64,000 nt of DNA, from contig JAJFZO010000094.1 of assembly GCA_021397835.1 (NCBI GenBank), positions 10,082,001 to 10,146,000 on the forward strand, written 5' to 3'. Of the stretch, positions 62,164 to 64,000 are shown piece by piece. Position 1 is the stretch's first letter. Every line of letters begins with the position of its first letter. The position numbers were made by a program, and so were the translations under genes. Source of the stretch: Moringa oleifera (lineage: Eukaryota > Streptophyta > Magnoliopsida > Brassicales > Moringaceae). The notes under the pieces are model-generated. The model was not told the origin of the DNA, did no database searches, and saw nothing but the letters and a program-made list of their open reading frames with translations.

Positions 62164-64000
62164 TTGTTAGTCTCTGTCGTGCATCATCATGAATGCATTC
62201 TTGGATCACTTTACATATGACTTTGAGTTCATTTGTCTTAAAGGACTTAAGAGTATGATCAACTAGAGAATTAATTGTTTGCTCATCATTGAGGTACTCT
62301 GAAGCCTGAAAGTTTATTGTAGAGAAAGAAAAGATGATTGAATTCAAGTTAATGAGAAAATTATTAAATCTAATGTAGTTTCAATGGTTACCCAGTTCAT
62401 AAAGGATCCTTGTTTTTTATCATGAGGGACCTTTTGTAGATATGGTCTCCGGTAAAATTCTCCCAAAATTGCACACATTCTTTCCAAGGCTAGGCTTCAT
62501 AGGTAACTTGTAACTACCAAAGTCATTTTTGTCACTAAAGTTTACTTCAACGACAAAATGTATCCAGAAAGCAAAGTCTACAACTTAAGGTGATGTGAGA
62601 CGCAATGAATAAGAACATTAATGGCAAAGTTTAAGATGCAAGAAATAGAAGAGTAAACATATATACATGAAAATCTTGCATTTACCTGTGATAACGAGAG
62701 GGAGAGAGAGAGAGAAAGTTAGAGAAAGAAGAAGAGAGCATGTCTATGCATATATAACTAGAGTAATGATAAAGTTCAAACATAATCTGCACTATTGCAT
62801 TAGGTAAATTTAATATATCAGAAAGTTGTAAGTTTCATTAATGAGGTTAAAAAGGGATACCTTTGATACATAATCATCAGTTAAAAGAATCGAATCCAAT
62901 TGAAGATTGATATGTGAAATAGGTAGGTTTAATTTATGGTGCATGTCATCAAGGCAGTATGTCATTCTTATTATAATCCTCACCTTAGAATTTCAAGCAA
63001 GATGTTCAGCCTGCTTTACTAGAAAGATCACATAGAACCTATTAACGGAATTTAAATAATTTGGAAATACTTGATTTATACAAAGATATTACCATGCAGA
63101 TGCTTGTACAAAGTTGCATTTAAAGCACATTCAAAGACCATTTTCCTTGTCAATGGACACTCCTCTTCACAATATCAAAGTATGTTCAAGAAGTTCTAAT
63201 GGTTTATCCTTGAAAAGGTACTTATCTACAGTAGATCCAAGTAAAAGAGAGAATGAATTAGAAAAATAATGGTAGACCACACTTTCATTTCTCTCGCTTA
63301 ATTGTAGAAAAAAAGTAAAATAAAATTGTATGAATTTAAGAAAAAAAGAAAAATAATAGCATCAAACCACATCTCACTGCAGTTTTAATGCTCTTCCAAT
63401 TAATTGAGAGAAGAAGAGATAAGGCAAACTTTTAACTAATATTTAGCAACCAATTGTTTCTTTTTGTGAATCATCTAGCTATTCGTATTACAAGTGTTAG
63501 TAGATATTATTTTACATGTTTTATAGTAATAAGGTTAAAAAGCATTTATAAAAGGACAAAAGTTTATTCATATAAGACTGGACTTTAAGCATAGCACATT
63601 TCAATTAAATTCATTTTTTTAAAAAAAAATTCCACTATACACCTTTAAAAATATCTTTAAAAAAAGAATCAAAGAGAATACCATTTTTCTAAACGCATTC
63701 TGTGCATCTTTTAGCCAGTTTGTAAATGTAATTATACTTAAAAAAAATAGCAATCTCAACTCTACTTGACAGTGTTTCTTTATAAATAATGAAATTAAAA
63801 CGAGTACATATAATGTTGCTGAAATCCTCACAGGCAGCTTATAAATCAGCTAGGTTTAACTTAGTGATCCGTGCATTCTTAAACCATTAATGCTTTATTA
63901 ATTTGATACTTGAGTGTAATGGGAGTTGTTGCAAATGAAAAATTTACTTAAAGCAATAGCCTTCTATAGAAAGGCACTAAGCTTATTCCTTCTAGCAGTT
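62164..64000 (-). pseudogene. Partial receptor-like pseudokinase pseudogene, runs off the window
   Basis: Diverged copy of the 3' half of the gene at 51930-58624, with introns, so it came from DNA duplication and not retrocopying. Matching pieces on the minus strand are exon 12 at 62164-62305 (truncated: the last ~45 codons are absent), exon 11 about 62392-62586, exon 10 at 62871-63018, exon 9 about 63094-63228, exon 8 about 63684-63871, and the exon 7 end from about 63948 to the window edge. A GGA-to-TGA stop lies at 63174-63176. Exon 11 has indels and a damaged acceptor, and exon 8 has frameshifts. The remaining 5' part, if present, lies beyond 64000. Confidence 0.88.

Overview
This is nuclear DNA of a flowering plant, most likely a eudicot. 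The genes have many short GT-AG introns, the intergenic DNA is AT-rich, and plant-only families (YABBY, DOG1-like, RABA1, the MRH1 receptor-like class) are present with CT/GA/TA microsatellites and a plant LINE. All gene models were assembled by hand from splice sites, reading phase and remembered family proteins; no search was run. Every gene I call intact closes into one frame across all exons.

Layout. 865-3571 (+): RABA1/Rab11 GTPase. 4292-11716 (+): 16-exon APC6/CDC16 subunit of the anaphase-promoting complex. From about 11347 to 39950 the window is one direct tandem duplication. Unit 1 is 11347-28099 and unit 2 is 28100-39950. It starts inside the last APC6 intron and carries APC6 exon 16, a pathogen-related protein gene (-), ALG2 mannosyltransferase (-), a divergently transcribed 68-residue membrane-peptide gene (+) and about 4 kb of gene-poor DNA. 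The copies have sorted unequally. APC6 exon 16 is real only in unit 1. The pathogen-related gene is open in both. ALG2 and the small gene are intact only in unit 2 and clearly dead in unit 1, where ALG2 also took a 3.6-kb LINE.

39951-44225 is gene-poor. 44226-47982 (+) is a seven-exon YABBY transcription factor (YAB5-like). 50168-50979 (+) is a two-exon DOG1-like gene behind a cluster of TGGGCC motifs. 51930-58624 (-) is a 12-exon leucine-rich-repeat receptor-like pseudokinase of the MRH1 type. After a very AT-rich stretch with a roughly 320-bp tandem repeat, the window ends in a decayed, intron-containing partial copy of that receptor gene (62164-64000, -).

The genes are not an operon. From memory, APC6, pathogen-related and ALG2 follow the Arabidopsis At1g78770-At1g78800 order, and the DOG1-like/MRH1 pair matches At4g18650/At4g18640. 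The window therefore seems to join two ancestral plant gene blocks. The main biological interest is the duplication with its copy-by-copy fates, the small peptide gene, and unexplained coding-like islands in the duplicated 3' part.
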